Assembly (NCBI RefSeq): GCF_017377875.1
Contig: NZ_CP070975.1
Coordinates: 434,001-498,000 of the forward strand
Source: Alcaligenes sp. SORT26
GTDB taxonomy: Bacteria > Pseudomonadota > Gammaproteobacteria > Burkholderiales > Burkholderiaceae_B
DNA length: 64,000 nucleotides
Direction: 5' to 3'
Program-made: the position numbers and the translations under genes
The notes under the pieces: model-generated
What the model was told of the DNA's origin: nothing
Seen by the model: the letters and a program-made list of their open reading frames with translations, nothing else
Database searches by the model: none
Shown: piece by piece, positions 18,742 to 28,758 of the stretch
Numbering within the stretch: position 1 is the first letter of the stretch
Layout of the letters: each line of letters opens with the position of its first letter

Positions 18742-19776
18742 ATGTCCTATTCTTTCGCTGCTTGTGGCTTGGTCCTGGCCTTGTCGACTGTGAGTGCCGT
18801 TCAGGCTCAATCGGCTTCTGATGCTGCCGTACCGGTCAATGTCGACAACTTCATCCGTGCGGAATCTGACCTGTATATGGGAAAGATGGTGGCAGATGGA
18901 GCCTTGGGGCGCTTTGTCCACAGTCGTGAGCCGGTGTCGGTTGATGCTCAAAGCGTGATTCGCATGAATCGCGATACCTTGTATTCCTCCGCTGTGTTTG
19001 ATCTGGATGCAGGCCCGGTCACGGTGACCTTACCCGAGGCGGGCGGTCGCTATATGTCGATGCAGGTTGTCAGCGAAGACCACTTTATTCCTTCCTTTAA
19101 TTACGCGGCAGGCGATTACGTCCTGGACAAGGAAACTATCGGCACGCGTTATGTCTTTGTCTTGATTCGTACCTTGGCTGACCCGAACAGTCGCAAGGAT
19201 CTGGATCAGGTCCATGTTTTGCAGGATGCCATCAAGGTGAAGCAGGCCAAGGTAGGCGAATTTGTAGTGCCTGAATGGGATGCAGTCAGCCAGAAAAAAA
19301 TCCGTGATGCCTTGCTGGTCCTGGGTGATAGCAACCCTCATTACGAGCGAGCCTTCGGCCCCAAGGGCGATGTGGATCCTATCCAGCATTTGATCGGAAC
19401 AGCCACGGGCTGGGGAGGGAATCCTGCCAAAGACGCTACCTATCTGGGTGGGGATGTACCGGTGAATGACGGCAAAACCTTCTACCGTCTGACGGTGGGT
19501 GAAGTTCCTGTCAAAGCGTTCTGGTCAGTCTCGGTCTACAACGCAGAAGGCTACTTTGAGAAAAATGCCTACGATGCCTATTCCTTGAATAGCCTGACTG
19601 CCAAGAAACAGGCGGATGGCAAGGTAGTGATTCAGTTTGGTGCGTGCGATGGCAAGGTTGCTAATTGTTTGCCCATTGTTCCAGGTTGGAATTTCACCAT
19701 TCGACTGTATCAACCGGGCGAAGAGTTCCTGAGTGGTCGCTGGAGCTTCCCCAAACTTGAACCCCTGACCCCCTAA
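18742..19776 (+). CDS. DUF1254/DUF1214 domain-containing exported protein
   Basis: This 344-residue protein has a Sec-type signal peptide (about residues 1-22, ending VSAVQAQ). A DUF1254-like N-terminal domain carries the family block [14 protein letters not shown], and a DUF1214 C-terminal domain has [13 protein letters not shown] and [17 protein letters not shown]. The family is common in proteobacteria but its biochemical role is not known. It begins a plus-strand cluster with a periplasmic acid phosphatase 14 bases downstream and two predicted outer-membrane proteins after that. It has no recognised catalytic motif, so no enzyme activity is claimed. Confidence 0.88.
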   Translation: MSYSFAACGLVLALSTVSAVQAQSASDAAVPVNVDNFIRAESDLYMGKMVADGALGRFVHSREPVSVDAQSVIRMNRDTLYSSAVFDLDAGPVTVTLPEAGGRYMSMQVVSEDHFIPSFNYAAGDYVLDKETIGTRYVFVLIRTLADPNSRKDLDQVHVLQDAIKVKQAKVGEFVVPEWDAVSQKKIRDALLVLGDSNPHYERAFGPKGDVDPIQHLIGTATGWGGNPAKDATYLGGDVPVNDGKTFYRLTVGEVPVKAFWSVSVYNAEGYFEKNAYDAYSLNSLTAKKQADGKVVIQFGACDGKVANCLPIVPGWNFTIRLYQPGEEFLSGRWSFPKLEPLTP

Positions 19777-19790
19777 ACGGAGAGCCATGC

Positions 19791-20618
19791 ATGTTTAACG
19801 CAATGACGTGTCATCGGACTTGGTTGGGCGTAGCGGGCGGACTGTGCTTGCTGGCCTCCGGGGCTGTGCATGCCCAGGCTCAGCCTGCGGCGAAAGTGAC
19901 CGATCCCCATTTCAAGTTGGCGCCCGGTTATTTGAAACCGGCAGATCTGCCCGATAGCTTGATGCTTCTGGGCGCGCCACCGGCTAAAGACAGTGCGGCC
20001 TTTGCGCGTGACGAGGAAGCGCGCCAGGCGGCCTTGGCGCTGAAAAAGTCTGCCCGCTGGGATCTCGCGTATCAGGATGCGGATTTGGTTTTTCCCCGAC
20101 CCGCTCAAAACTACTCGTGTGCCTTGGGAGTTCGGATCGACGAGTCCACAACGCCTGTTATCTATCAAATGATGCAGCGCTTGCTGACGGATGCAGGTTT
20201 GTCCACTTATGGGGTGAAGAACAAGTATCAACGAGTCCGGCCTTTCGCTTTGCATCAGGAAGGCACCTGCACACCGGGGGACGAAGACTTGTTGCGCAAT
20301 GACGGCTCTTACCCCTCCGGTCATACCGCGGCGGGCTGGGCCTGGGCTTTGGTGCTGGCGCAAATTAGCCCTGAACGCAGCAATGAGCTTCTGGCTCGTG
20401 GGCTGTCCTTTGGTCAAAGTCGGGTGATTTGCAACGCCCATTGGCAAAGTGATGTCGATGCAGGACGGGTCATGGGGGCGGCGACCGTTGCACGTCTTCA
20501 AAGTGATGCGGCTTTTCAGGCGGATATTCAAGCCGCTCGACAAGAGCTGGAAAAAGCGAAAGCAGCCCAAGGAAATGAGCCCCTTGATTGCGTGGCAGAG
20601 TTAGCCGCGCTGTCCTAA
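19791..20618 (+). CDS. Class A non-specific acid phosphatase (PAP2 superfamily), periplasmic
   Basis: This is a predicted periplasmic phosphatase that hydrolyses phosphomonoesters. A signal peptide covers about residues 1-29. The full vanadium-haloperoxidase/PAP2 signature is present in order: K-x6-RP (KNKYQRVRP, about residues 143-151), PSGH (175-178) and SR-x5-H-x3-D (SRVICNAHWQSD). This is the arrangement of PhoN-type class A enzymes, and the 275-residue length fits. It follows the DUF1254 gene by 14 bases and is likely co-transcribed with it. The natural substrate is unknown. Confidence 0.92.
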   Translation: MFNAMTCHRTWLGVAGGLCLLASGAVHAQAQPAAKVTDPHFKLAPGYLKPADLPDSLMLLGAPPAKDSAAFARDEEARQAALALKKSARWDLAYQDADLVFPRPAQNYSCALGVRIDESTTPVIYQMMQRLLTDAGLSTYGVKNKYQRVRPFALHQEGTCTPGDEDLLRNDGSYPSGHTAAGWAWALVLAQISPERSNELLARGLSFGQSRVICNAHWQSDVDAGRVMGAATVARLQSDAAFQADIQAARQELEKAKAAQGNEPLDCVAELAALS

Positions 20619-20725
20619 GGGTATCGATTCACCTCCGCTTTTGGTTATCCAGGCAGCCAAACAAGCGCTGTCTGGGTAAGCGTGCGCGCGTAGCAAGTGG
20701 GGAGTGACTCACAGAGGGGGGAAAA

Positions 20726-21520
20726 ATGAAAGTTTTATACAGTCAAACGGTCCTGGCCGTCGTGCTGGGCTTGAGCTCAGGCATGGTGCTGGCGCAAACC
20801 TCGGACCCCGCCACAGGGCAGGTGGCGATGGCCTCACAGGCTGATGAGTCGCCCTGGCAGTTTAGTGTCAGTCCTTACTTTTGGATGGCAGGCATCCAGG
20901 GCACCTCGGGGCAGTTCAATTTGCCTCCGGCGGACATGAAGTCCGATTTCGGACAGATTTTTAATGAACTGGATTTTGCCTTTATGGGCATTGTGGAAGC
21001 CCGACGTGGGCCGTACAGCATTTTGGGTGATCTGTCCTATACCAAGACCTCATTAAAGAACGCAACACCGCAAGGGCTGCTGGCCGACAAGGTGGGCGTG
21101 ACTTCCGAGGCTTTTTCAGCCTTGTTGGCGGGTGGCTACACGGTGTACCAGTCCGGACGTGACCATCTGGACGTGATCTTGGGAACGCGTGTCTGGAATG
21201 TCAAAACCACGATGCGTTTTCAAGGCGGTGCCTTGGATGGGCTAAAACGCAGCGACAGTGCCACTTGGGTCGATGCCGTGGCAGGCCTGCGTGGCAATTA
21301 CTTCCTGACGGATAAGGCCTATATGTTGGCATGGGGAACCATAGGTGCCGGGCAAGCGGATCTGGACTGGGATGTGGCGGCCGGATTCGGATATGAAGTT
21401 CAGAAAAATCTGTCTTTGACTGCGGGCTATCGCATGCAAGGTGTGGATTACAGCAAGAACGGGTTTGTATTTGATGTCATCCAGAAAGGACCGATCCTTG
21501 GGCTGACGTATCGATTCTAA
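20726..21520 (+). CDS. Predicted outer-membrane beta-barrel protein
   Basis: This 264-residue protein has a signal peptide ending GMVLAQ (about residue 24). The mature part has alternating amphipathic strands and glycine/aromatic-rich turns (FSVSPYFWMAGIQGTSG, LAGGYTVYQSG, VAAGFGYEVQKNLSLTAGY) and ends in a terminal phenylalanine (LTYRF). That is typical of outer-membrane barrels recognised by the Bam complex. I do not recognise a named family with certainty. A strong ribosome site (GAGGGGGG) precedes the ATG. It is the third gene of the DUF1254/phosphatase cluster, 107 bases after the phosphatase. Confidence 0.75.
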   Translation: MKVLYSQTVLAVVLGLSSGMVLAQTSDPATGQVAMASQADESPWQFSVSPYFWMAGIQGTSGQFNLPPADMKSDFGQIFNELDFAFMGIVEARRGPYSILGDLSYTKTSLKNATPQGLLADKVGVTSEAFSALLAGGYTVYQSGRDHLDVILGTRVWNVKTTMRFQGGALDGLKRSDSATWVDAVAGLRGNYFLTDKAYMLAWGTIGAGQADLDWDVAAGFGYEVQKNLSLTAGYRMQGVDYSKNGFVFDVIQKGPILGLTYRF

Positions 21521-21581
21521 AGACGACCTGACGAAGAGCAGGGACGTTCTTGTAAAGCCATAACGACAACAGGGAGGTGGC

Positions 21582-22373
21582 ATGAAATATAGACACATGG
21601 TGCTCGTAATGAGCGCACTGGGTTTGGCGGGTGTCAGTCAGGCGGAAGAGGCGGGGCTGGCCAAGCAATTGGCTAACCCGGTGGCGGCGATGATTAGCGT
21701 GCCTTTTCAATATAACTACGACTCGGGGTATGGCTCTGAAAAAGGTTATCGCTCCGTATTGAATATCCAGCCGGTTATTCCTGTTTCGGTCAGCCAGGAT
21801 TGGAATCTGATCTCACGAACCATTTTGCCGGTGATCGATCAGCACAATATGGCGGGTGCGTCGGGTAGCCAGTCCGGTTTAGGGGATATTACGCAAAGCT
21901 TTTTCCTGTCTCCCAAAGAGCCGGGTTCCAGCGGCTTGATCTGGGGGGCCGGGCCAGCCTTGTTGCTGCCTTCAGCCACAGACTCCATGTTGGGCGGAAA
22001 AAAATGGGGGGCAGGGCCCAGTGCCGTTCTGCTTAAACAGGAAGGGGGCTGGACCTATGGCTTGCTGACCAATCATATTTGGTCGTTTGCAGGCAATCGG
22101 GACCGCAAGGATGTCAGCTCTACCTTTGTGCAACCCTTCGTCTCCCACACGACGCCTACTGCCTGGACATTTGGTGTTGATACGGAGAGTTCCTACGACT
22201 GGAAAGACAAGGAGTGGGCGGTGCCGGTGAACTTTACCGTCTCGAAGCTGGTGAAGATCGGGGTGCAGCCTGTCAGCTTTTCATTGGGGGCACGCTATTG
22301 GGCGACCGCGCCGGATAACGGGCCTAATGGTTGGGGCGTACGGGCTGGGGTGACGTTCCTGTTCCCGAACTAG
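21582..22373 (+). CDS. Predicted outer-membrane porin-like transporter
   Basis: This 263-residue protein has a short signal peptide (MKYRHMVLVMSALGLAGVSQAEE). The mature part has repeated amphipathic strands such as SVLNIQPVIPVSVSQDWNLI and LIWGAGPALLLPSATD, and it ends GVTFLFPN. It resembles proteins often annotated as transporters related to the MetA/phenol-degradation porin-like group; I give this as a resemblance only. It is the last gene of the four-gene cluster and lies 61 bases after the previous barrel gene. The AraC-type regulator gene converges on it. Confidence 0.72.
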   Translation: MKYRHMVLVMSALGLAGVSQAEEAGLAKQLANPVAAMISVPFQYNYDSGYGSEKGYRSVLNIQPVIPVSVSQDWNLISRTILPVIDQHNMAGASGSQSGLGDITQSFFLSPKEPGSSGLIWGAGPALLLPSATDSMLGGKKWGAGPSAVLLKQEGGWTYGLLTNHIWSFAGNRDRKDVSSTFVQPFVSHTTPTAWTFGVDTESSYDWKDKEWAVPVNFTVSKLVKIGVQPVSFSLGARYWATAPDNGPNGWGVRAGVTFLFPN

Positions 22374-22425
22374 TCCGGTTTCCGGTTTGGCGCAGCGCTG
22401 GGTGTAGCGAAGTCCACCCTCACAC

Positions 22426-23427
22426 CTAATGTCCGTGAGCTGTTTCTGACCCGAGGTAGCGGGAGGGCGTGCTTCCTGTCCAGCGCTTGAAGGCGCGGGT
22501 GAAGTGGGCCTGATCGCTATAGCCAACCATATAGGCAATTTCTGTGGCGGTGTATTGGCCGCTAGTGATCAGAAGCAGGGCCTGGTTGCGCCGGGTTTCG
22601 TCACGAAGCTCATCAAAATCCAAACCGCAATATTTCAGCCTGCGTTGCAAGGTTCTGGCGGATAGTCCTACTGATTTTGAAATTGGCCCGAGCTTGGCGA
22701 GCTCCTGATCGGCGATATGCAGCAAGAGCTCATCGGCGGTTCGGGTGGTGGAGTGCAAGGCCTCCGTGGTTTTCCAGGCCTCGTCGCGCTTGTGGGTGAG
22801 GGGCTGCTCCATCAAGTCGCGATCAAATTCGATCATATTGTATTGAGCCCCCGTAATGATATCGGGGCCCAGGCACTCTTCCAGTGCGTCATCGCCTTTC
22901 TTTCTGTTCGCTTTGATATGGACGCGAATCGAGGAGGGGGCGCCCGCCATGAGCGGGACTTTGCGCAGCACCGTCAGGCTACCCAGAATAAACTGCTCCG
23001 GATCGGCCTCGTACTGGCCGGTGAACTGATGGATCATCTTGATGCGGCGGCCTTCTGTCACCACTTTGACTTCCCCGCCCTGGTGCAGCATAGCGGCATG
23101 GGTTGCCGCCAGGGTACAGGCCTGGGCGATACTGCCGGAGCGCATCACCATCTCCCCCCATGCCCCTAGCGAGCGAATTTCAGTCAGGTGGCCTACATAG
23201 GCGCCACTGAATGGGTCTTGGGCGATAGCAGCCATTTCATTGGCAATGCGAAAGCAGGCGGCGCGCGGGAGCCAAATATCAGGGCTTTGGAAAATATGGC
23301 TGGAAATGCCCATGCGCTGGAGAAATTCCAGCACGGATACGCCGCGCATGGCCAGATAGGGAGCCATTTGCAGCATGCTCCGCAGCTTGATGCAGGGTAC
23401 GGTGGTAGTAGTCATGGGCATGCACAC
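22426..23427 (-). CDS. AraC-family transcriptional regulator
   Basis: This 333-residue regulator has an N-terminal ligand-binding domain of the arabinose-binding-like type used by OruR/ArgR-like AraC proteins (about residues 10-200). The C-terminal double helix-turn-helix domain (about residues 235-330) shows SVGLSARTLQRRLK and IAYMVGYSDQAHFTRAFKRW, the AraC signature. It converges on the DUF1254/phosphatase/beta-barrel cluster with 52 bases between, so it could regulate that cluster, but the sequence does not show this. Its own promoter must be within 23428-23884. Confidence 0.9.
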   Translation of the reverse strand: MCMPMTTTTVPCIKLRSMLQMAPYLAMRGVSVLEFLQRMGISSHIFQSPDIWLPRAACFRIANEMAAIAQDPFSGAYVGHLTEIRSLGAWGEMVMRSGSIAQACTLAATHAAMLHQGGEVKVVTEGRRIKMIHQFTGQYEADPEQFILGSLTVLRKVPLMAGAPSSIRVHIKANRKKGDDALEECLGPDIITGAQYNMIEFDRDLMEQPLTHKRDEAWKTTEALHSTTRTADELLLHIADQELAKLGPISKSVGLSARTLQRRLKYCGLDFDELRDETRRNQALLLITSGQYTATEIAYMVGYSDQAHFTRAFKRWTGSTPSRYLGSETAHGH

Positions 23428-23884
23428 CTAGAGAGGGAGGTGATACGCTGAGCCGAGTTTGATGCCAGGAGCATAAGGTCTTGATATGACGTGTGCCGGA
23501 TGCAGCTTATTGTTGGCGGTGTGTTCTGCAAAAGGGCGCGATGACCTGTTTATCTGCCGTAGAGTGTAGCGGAGCGTATCTAAAAGTCGCAAGCAAGTAA
23601 AAATAAGGATTGAATCCAGCACGAAAGTTCTGTTTAGTGTCTGGGTTCTCAGTCTCTGGTGCTTGATGTGCTTTGGTATTGCCAGCCTGGTTTTGGGTTG
23701 GGTGGGTGGGCGGCAGCGTGTTCTTTCCTGTCGTAAACAGAAAAGCAAATCGACCGCGTGGCGGACAGCGCTTGCTGCGGGTAAATCCCGCTCTGTACTC
23801 AAGCGCTACTATCAAATCAGTCTATTTTGAGCGTGTTTCATAGCGCTCTTGCGCGATTTTATTCAAGTTATCGGGGTGATTTTC
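23428..23884. other. Intergenic region between the AraC gene and pcaF
   Basis: A 457-base divergent gap. It should hold the AraC-gene promoter and the pcaF promoter. The only possible gene seen is the short frame at 23666-23830, listed separately. No strong hairpin was found. Confidence 0.5.
23666..23830 (+). CDS. Possible small membrane protein, doubtful
   Basis: A 54-codon frame starting ATG at 23666 encodes a short hydrophobic N-terminal stretch (MCFGIASLVLGWVGG) followed by a strongly basic tail (RKQKSK, KSRSVLKRYY). The same frame stays open for about 30 codons upstream and would lengthen the hydrophobic segment if a rare start were used. There is no clear ribosome site and the codon third positions are mixed, so it may well be chance. 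Confidence 0.2.
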   Translation: MCFGIASLVLGWVGGRQRVLSCRKQKSKSTAWRTALAAGKSRSVLKRYYQISLF

Positions 23885-25090
23885 ATGAGTCAGGACGCCT
23901 TTATTTGTGACGCAATTCGTACGCCTTTCGGACGTTATGGCGGTTCGCTGTCCGCTGTGAGGGCGGATGACCTGGGTGCAGTACCTATCGCCGCGCTGAT
24001 CAAGCGCAATCCGCAAGTCGATTGGTCCAAGCTGGATGACGTAATGTACGGTTGCGCCAACCAGGCCGGTGAGGACAACCGCAACGTGGCGCGTATGTCG
24101 GCGCTGCTGGCTGGTCTGCCCGTGGATGTACCCGGTGTCACCTTGAACCGTTTGTGCGGTTCGGGTCTGGACGCAATTGGTTCGGCTGCTCGTGCCATTC
24201 GTGCGGGTGACGCTTCGTTCATCCTGGCCGGTGGCGTGGAAAGCATGAGCCGCGCTCCCTTTGTAATGGGCAAGGCGGAAACCGCTTTCTCCCGCAGCGC
24301 CGGTGTGTACGACACCACGATTGGCTGGCGCTTCATCAATAAGGCGATGAAAGAGCAGTACGGCGTGGACTCCATGCCTGAAACGGCTGAAAACGTCGCT
24401 CAGCAGTTCAATGTGTCCCGTGAAGACCAGGACGTGTTTGCCTTGAACAGCCAGTTGCGTGCGGCTGCGGCTCAGGAAGCGGGCATTCTGGCGGAAGAAA
24501 TTACTCCTGTGATCATTCCCCAGCGCAAGGGCGATCCCATTGTGGTGGACAAGGACGAGCATCCTCGTGCAACCACCCTGGAGTCGCTGACTCGTCTGAA
24601 GCCTGTCGTGCGTGCTGATGGCACCGTGACGGCTGGTAATGCCTCTGGTGTGAACGACGGTGCTTGCGCGCTGCTGGTCGCCAACAAGGCAACAGTGGAA
24701 GCTCAAGGGCTGACTCCACGGGCTCGTGTCGTGGCGATGGCCTTTGCAGGCGTAGAACCACGCATCATGGGGATTGGCCCGGCACCTGCCAGCCAGAAAG
24801 TCCTGGCCTTGGCCGGTCTGACTCTGGATCAAATGGATGTGATCGAGTTGAACGAAGCCTTCGCCGCGCAAGGTCTGGCGGTGACTCGCATATTGGGTCT
24901 GGCTGATAACGATCCGCGCGTGAACCCGAACGGGGGCGCGATTGCTCTGGGTCACCCATTGGGTGCCAGCGGTGCGCGTCTGGCGATTGCCGCCATTAAC
25001 CAGTTACACCGTACAGGCGGACGCTACGCCCTGTGCACCATGTGTATTGGTGTCGGTCAGGGCGTCGCCTTGATTCTGGAACGCGTCTAA
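23885..25090 (+). CDS. pcaF: 3-oxoadipyl-CoA thiolase
   Basis: This is a thiolase of 401 residues that cleaves 3-oxoadipyl-CoA to succinyl-CoA and acetyl-CoA, the last step of the beta-ketoadipate and phenylacetate pathways. It begins [20 protein letters not shown]. The active-site Cys91 ([12 protein letters not shown]), the [10 protein letters not shown] histidine block and the second cysteine in [10 protein letters not shown] are intact. The segment [16 protein letters not shown] is typical of the PcaF/PaaJ group rather than acetoacetyl-CoA thiolases. I take the ATG at 23885; an upstream GTG-type frame start lacks homology. No other pca gene is adjacent, so the assignment rests on sequence alone. 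Confidence 0.87.
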   Translation: MSQDAFICDAIRTPFGRYGGSLSAVRADDLGAVPIAALIKRNPQVDWSKLDDVMYGCANQAGEDNRNVARMSALLAGLPVDVPGVTLNRLCGSGLDAIGSAARAIRAGDASFILAGGVESMSRAPFVMGKAETAFSRSAGVYDTTIGWRFINKAMKEQYGVDSMPETAENVAQQFNVSREDQDVFALNSQLRAAAAQEAGILAEEITPVIIPQRKGDPIVVDKDEHPRATTLESLTRLKPVVRADGTVTAGNASGVNDGACALLVANKATVEAQGLTPRARVVAMAFAGVEPRIMGIGPAPASQKVLALAGLTLDQMDVIELNEAFAAQGLAVTRILGLADNDPRVNPNGGAIALGHPLGASGARLAIAAINQLHRTGGRYALCTMCIGVGQGVALILERV

Positions 25091-25561
25091 CTAAGGTCGC
25101 GGGGCAGGCAGGCCGGTAATACGTTCACCGGCCTGTTTGCCTGCTTGCTTGAACCAGCCTTGCTCCATCTCCAAGGCGTAGCGTACAGGTCGCACCGGGC
25201 AGTGTGATTGAAGATCAAAGGGCTGCATGGCTTCAATATTGCTGATCGTACCGTCCTCGGTAAGGAAGGCAATATCCAGTGGCAAAGGCGTATTCTTCAT
25301 CCAGAAGCAAGGCGTTCCGGTGTGCTCGAATACAAATAACATGCCGTGATCGGGAGCCAGGCTTTCTCGATGCATCAAGCCTTGAGCACGAGTCTCGTCG
25401 CGATCTGCCACTTCAGCCTGGATTTTTTTGGAACCCAGGGTCAGTGTCAGGGTGGGCAGAGTCTCATCCGCCTGGACTGGAGCGCTGATAAAAAGAGCCG
25501 CCAGGAGACAGGCAAAAAAAACAGGGCGCGCAGGCCCCGTAGTCGTAGTGCGATACTGCAT
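25091..25561 (-). CDS. DUF192 domain-containing exported protein
   Basis: This 156-residue protein has a signal peptide (about residues 12-31, ending APVQADE). The DUF192 core includes GLMHRESLAPDHGMLF, CFWMKNTPLPLDIAFL and YALEMEQGW, all characteristic. The family is small, secreted or periplasmic, and of unknown function in bacteria. It is on the minus strand directly downstream of the cold-shock gene (45 bases), so the two may share a transcript. Its end faces pcaF. Confidence 0.9.
   Translation of the reverse strand: MQYRTTTTGPARPVFFACLLAALFISAPVQADETLPTLTLTLGSKKIQAEVADRDETRAQGLMHRESLAPDHGMLFVFEHTGTPCFWMKNTPLPLDIAFLTEDGTISNIEAMQPFDLQSHCPVRPVRYALEMEQGWFKQAGKQAGERITGLPAPRP
25109..25135. 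terminator. Hairpin at the convergent ends of pcaF and the DUF192 gene
   Basis: CAGGCCGGT pairs perfectly with ACCGGCCTG around a nine-base loop, just inside the 3' end of the DUF192 coding region and 18 bases after the pcaF stop. There is only a short TTTG after it, so it may be a weak terminator. Confidence 0.5.
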
Positions 25562-25605
25562 GTGTTGCGAACCTGCTTTTGTTAGAATCGAGAGCGCAAG
25601 AGATA

Positions 25606-25851
25606 CTAAGGCGCAGTAATATTGAGTGCCTGCTTGCCTTTGGGGCCTTGGGCGACTTCATATAGAACTTTCTGGCCTTCTTTCAAGGTCTTGAACCCGT
25701 TCATCTGGATGGATGAAAAATGAGCGAAGAGATCTTCGCCACCGTTATCGGGCGTAATGAATCCAAAGCCCTTGGCGTCATTGAACCACTTAACGGTCCC
25801 GGATAGTTTTTGATTGTCTCCAGTGCCTGCGGTGGTGGTAGTTTCCGACAT
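25606..25851 (-). CDS. Cold-shock protein (CspA family)
   Basis: This 81-residue nucleic-acid-binding protein carries a full cold-shock domain: the [15 protein letters not shown] segment containing RNP1 (KGFGFI) and DLFAHF (RNP2). It has a 13-residue polar N-terminal extension ([13 protein letters not shown]) not found in E. coli CspA. It is expected to act as an RNA chaperone. It is divergent from clpS, with about 165 bases between; the leader is long enough for post-transcriptional control, which is common in the family. Confidence 0.95.
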   Translation of the reverse strand: MSETTTTAGTGDNQKLSGTVKWFNDAKGFGFITPDNGGEDLFAHFSSIQMNGFKTLKEGQKVLYEVAQGPKGKQALNITAP

Positions 25852-26016
25852 GCTTGCTGCCTCTCAACTTAGTGTATGGTTGATACTTTTTTCGGCCCCT
25901 CCCTGGGCCTGTGATCGCGGCACCTCACTTTTTTTTGTGAAGTTGACACGATCAGTCGGATGATGCTGAATTTTGTTCCCCCCAGTCAACCTATGGAAAG
26001 CACCTAGTTCTGTATT

Positions 26017-26340
26017 ATGGCCATTGAGATCGATAAGCAAGGCGCCACAACGGTAGAGCGCCAATCCGCGCGGCTTGCCCCACCTCCCATGTATCAGGTC
26101 ATCTTGCTGAACGATGACTACACGCCCATGGAGTTCGTGGTGAATATACTGGAGCGGGTTTTTTCCAAGACCCCCGAGCAGGCCGAACAGCTTATGCTTA
26201 AAGTACATTACGAGGGCAGGGCCGTCTGTGGGGTGTATCCCCGCGATATCGCGGCCACCAAGGTGGAAATTGTGCGACAACTGGCGCAGTCGCGACAGCA
26301 CCCTTTGCAGTGTGTGATGGAGCCGGTGCCTGATGCTTGA
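26017..26340 (+). CDS. clpS: ATP-dependent Clp protease adaptor ClpS
   Basis: ClpS delivers N-degron substrates to ClpAP. The 107-residue protein shows the family core: [20 protein letters not shown], the [19 protein letters not shown] block and the C-terminal [10 protein letters not shown]. The N-terminal 25 residues are the flexible tail that regulates ClpA. No clear ribosome site precedes the ATG at 26017, which may mean weak initiation. clpA follows 93 bases downstream. A possible -35 element TTGACA occurs at 25943-25948, without an equally good -10. Confidence 0.95.
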   Translation: MAIEIDKQGATTVERQSARLAPPPMYQVILLNDDYTPMEFVVNILERVFSKTPEQAEQLMLKVHYEGRAVCGVYPRDIAATKVEIVRQLAQSRQHPLQCVMEPVPDA

Positions 26341-26433
26341 CCATTTAATGGTTTACCGTATTGTTCAGATCAGGCAAATTAGTCATAGAATAGTCCTAAC
26401 CCCTAGTTTTACTCTTGCCGTGTAGGAGGAAGC

Positions 26434-28755
26434 ATGATCTCCGAAGAACTTGAAGTCAGTCTACACATGGCCTTTGTCGAGGCTCGTGCCGCGCGCCATG
26501 AATTCATCACGGTAGAGCATCTGCTGTTGTCCCTGCTCGATAATGCCTCCACCCTGGAGGTGTTGAAAGCATGTGCTGCCGATATTGATGCACTGCGCCA
26601 GAATTTGCGTAAATTCATCAACGAAAACACGCCCACCTTCCCTGGCGAAGGCGAGGTCGATACCCAGCCCACGCTGGGTTTTCAGCGTGTTATCCAACGT
26701 GCCATCATGCACGTATCGTCCAGTAACTCCGGCAAAAATGTGGTCTCCGGAGCCAATGTTCTGGTGGCGATGTATGGGGAAAAAGACTCGCACGCTGTTT
26801 ATTACTTGCAGCAACAAGGTGTCTCGCGCCTGGACGTAGTCAATTTCCTCTCGCACGGCATCACCAAAGCCAATCCCGAGCCTGCTGCGCCTGAACCTCC
26901 CAAAGCCTCGGCTGCCGCCGAAGCGGATACCCGTTCGGACGCCCAGAAATCCCCGCTGGATCTGTACGCCACAGACCTGAACACGGAAGCTAGCCTGGGT
27001 CGTATTGACCCCTTGATTGGCCGTGAGAAGGAAGTGGAGCGTGTGATTCAGGTCCTGTGCCGTCGCCGCAAGAATAATCCCTTGCTGGTGGGTGAGGCTG
27101 GCGTGGGTAAAACCGCGATTGCCGAAGGCCTGGCCCTGCGCATTCAGCGTGGTGATGTGCCGGATATCCTGAGCGAAGCCCGAGTCTACGCGCTGGATAT
27201 GGGTGCCTTGCTGGCCGGTACCAAGTATCGAGGCGACTTTGAGCAACGCTTGAAAGCAGTGCTCAAGCAGCTCAAGGAAACTGCACAATCTATTTTGTTT
27301 ATCGACGAAATCCATACCTTGATCGGTGCCGGTTCGGCTTCGGGCGGGACCTTGGATGCGTCCAATTTGCTCAAGCCTGCGCTGTCCTCCGGTCAGCTCA
27401 AGTGCCTGGGTGCCACCACCTATTCGGAATACCGCGGAATTTTCGAGAAAGACCACGCCTTGTCGCGCCGCTTTCAGAAGATTGATGTGGCCGAGCCAAC
27501 GGTGGAGCAGACCATCCAGATTCTGCGTGGCCTGAAAGCCAATTTCGAGGAGCACCACGGCGTACGTTACTCCGCGGCTGCCTTGACGGCGGCTGCCGAG
27601 CTGTCCGCACGTTACATCAACGACCGTTTCCTGCCCGATAAGGCGATCGACGTTATCGACGAGGCCGGTGCAGCGCAGCGTTTGCTGCCACGTTCCAAGC
27701 AGAAGAAGGTCATTGGCAAAACGGACATTCAGGCAACGGTATCGCGCATTGCACGCATTCCGCCTCAGACGGTTTCCAGCGACGATCGCAATAAGCTGGC
27801 AACCCTGGCTCGCGACCTGAAATCGGTGGTGTTTGGTCAGGATGTCGCGATTGACGCCTTGGCCGCTGCCATCAAGATGGCGCGTTCCGGTCTGGGTCTG
27901 CCCGACAAGCCCATTGGTTCTTTCCTGTTCTCCGGCCCGACCGGTGTGGGTAAAACCGAAGTGGCTCGCCAACTGGCCTTTGTGCTGGGCGTAGAGCTGC
28001 TGCGTTTTGACATGTCCGAGTACATGGAGCGTCACACTGTGTCGCGCCTGATCGGTGCCCCTCCGGGCTATGTCGGTTTTGACCAGGGTGGTTTGCTGAC
28101 TGAAGCCGTCACCAAACAGCCGCACTGCGTGCTGCTGCTGGACGAAATCGAGAAAGCGCACCCCGACGTCTACAACATCCTGCTGCAGGTGATGGATCAC
28201 GGCACGTTGACGGATAACAACGGCCGCAAGGCAGATTTCCGCAACGTCATCCTGATCATGACCACTAATGCCGGTGCTGAAGCGTTGAACAAAACCAGCA
28301 TTGGCTTTACCCAGCCTCAGCGCTCGGGTGATGAAATGCAGGATATCAAGCGTCACTTCTCGCCGGAGTTCCGCAATCGTCTGGATGCGATCATTGGCTT
28401 CAAGTCCCTGTCGCGTGACATCATCCTGCGCGTGGTCGACAAGTTCCTGATGCAACTTGAAAACCAGTTGCACGAGAAGCGCGTTGAAGTGTCCTTCTCG
28501 GATGCCTTGCGCGAGCATCTGGCGGCCAAGGGCTTTGATCCTGCCATGGGTGCCCGTCCTATGCACAGGCTTATTCAGGACACGATCCGCCGTGCCTTGG
28601 CAGACGAGCTGTTGTTTGGCCGTCTGGTCGATGGCGGTCAGGTCGAAGTGGATCTGGACGAGAACGGTGAGGTTGTACTGGAATATCCATCTTCTGGACC
28701 TGATGAGCCCGGTAGCAAAACCTCGTCGCGTCCCGAGCCGGAATTAGTCGACTAA
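26434..28755 (+). CDS. clpA: ATP-dependent Clp protease ATP-binding subunit ClpA
   Basis: ClpA is the AAA+ unfoldase that feeds ClpP and ClpS-bound substrates. Two AAA+ modules are visible: the first with [15 protein letters not shown] (about residue 219) and the second with [15 protein letters not shown] (about residue 503), each with its Walker B ([26 protein letters not shown]). The N-terminal ClpS-binding domain starts [14 protein letters not shown]. The length (773 residues) is close to E. coli (758). A strong ribosome site (TAGGAGGAAGC) precedes it. clpP is not in the window. pqiA starts three bases after its stop. Confidence 0.98.
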   Translation: MISEELEVSLHMAFVEARAARHEFITVEHLLLSLLDNASTLEVLKACAADIDALRQNLRKFINENTPTFPGEGEVDTQPTLGFQRVIQRAIMHVSSSNSGKNVVSGANVLVAMYGEKDSHAVYYLQQQGVSRLDVVNFLSHGITKANPEPAAPEPPKASAAAEADTRSDAQKSPLDLYATDLNTEASLGRIDPLIGREKEVERVIQVLCRRRKNNPLLVGEAGVGKTAIAEGLALRIQRGDVPDILSEARVYALDMGALLAGTKYRGDFEQRLKAVLKQLKETAQSILFIDEIHTLIGAGSASGGTLDASNLLKPALSSGQLKCLGATTYSEYRGIFEKDHALSRRFQKIDVAEPTVEQTIQILRGLKANFEEHHGVRYSAAALTAAAELSARYINDRFLPDKAIDVIDEAGAAQRLLPRSKQKKVIGKTDIQATVSRIARIPPQTVSSDDRNKLATLARDLKSVVFGQDVAIDALAAAIKMARSGLGLPDKPIGSFLFSGPTGVGKTEVARQLAFVLGVELLRFDMSEYMERHTVSRLIGAPPGYVGFDQGGLLTEAVTKQPHCVLLLDEIEKAHPDVYNILLQVMDHGTLTDNNGRKADFRNVILIMTTNAGAEALNKTSIGFTQPQRSGDEMQDIKRHFSPEFRNRLDAIIGFKSLSRDIILRVVDKFLMQLENQLHEKRVEVSFSDALREHLAAKGFDPAMGARPMHRLIQDTIRRALADELLFGRLVDGGQVEVDLDENGEVVLEYPSSGPDEPGSKTSSRPEPELVD

Positions 28756-28758
28756 GCC

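Noticed and set aside
26461-28566. 701-codon minus-strand frame opposite clpA
   Set aside because: It mirrors clpA and has no family features; clpA shows all AAA+ motifs.
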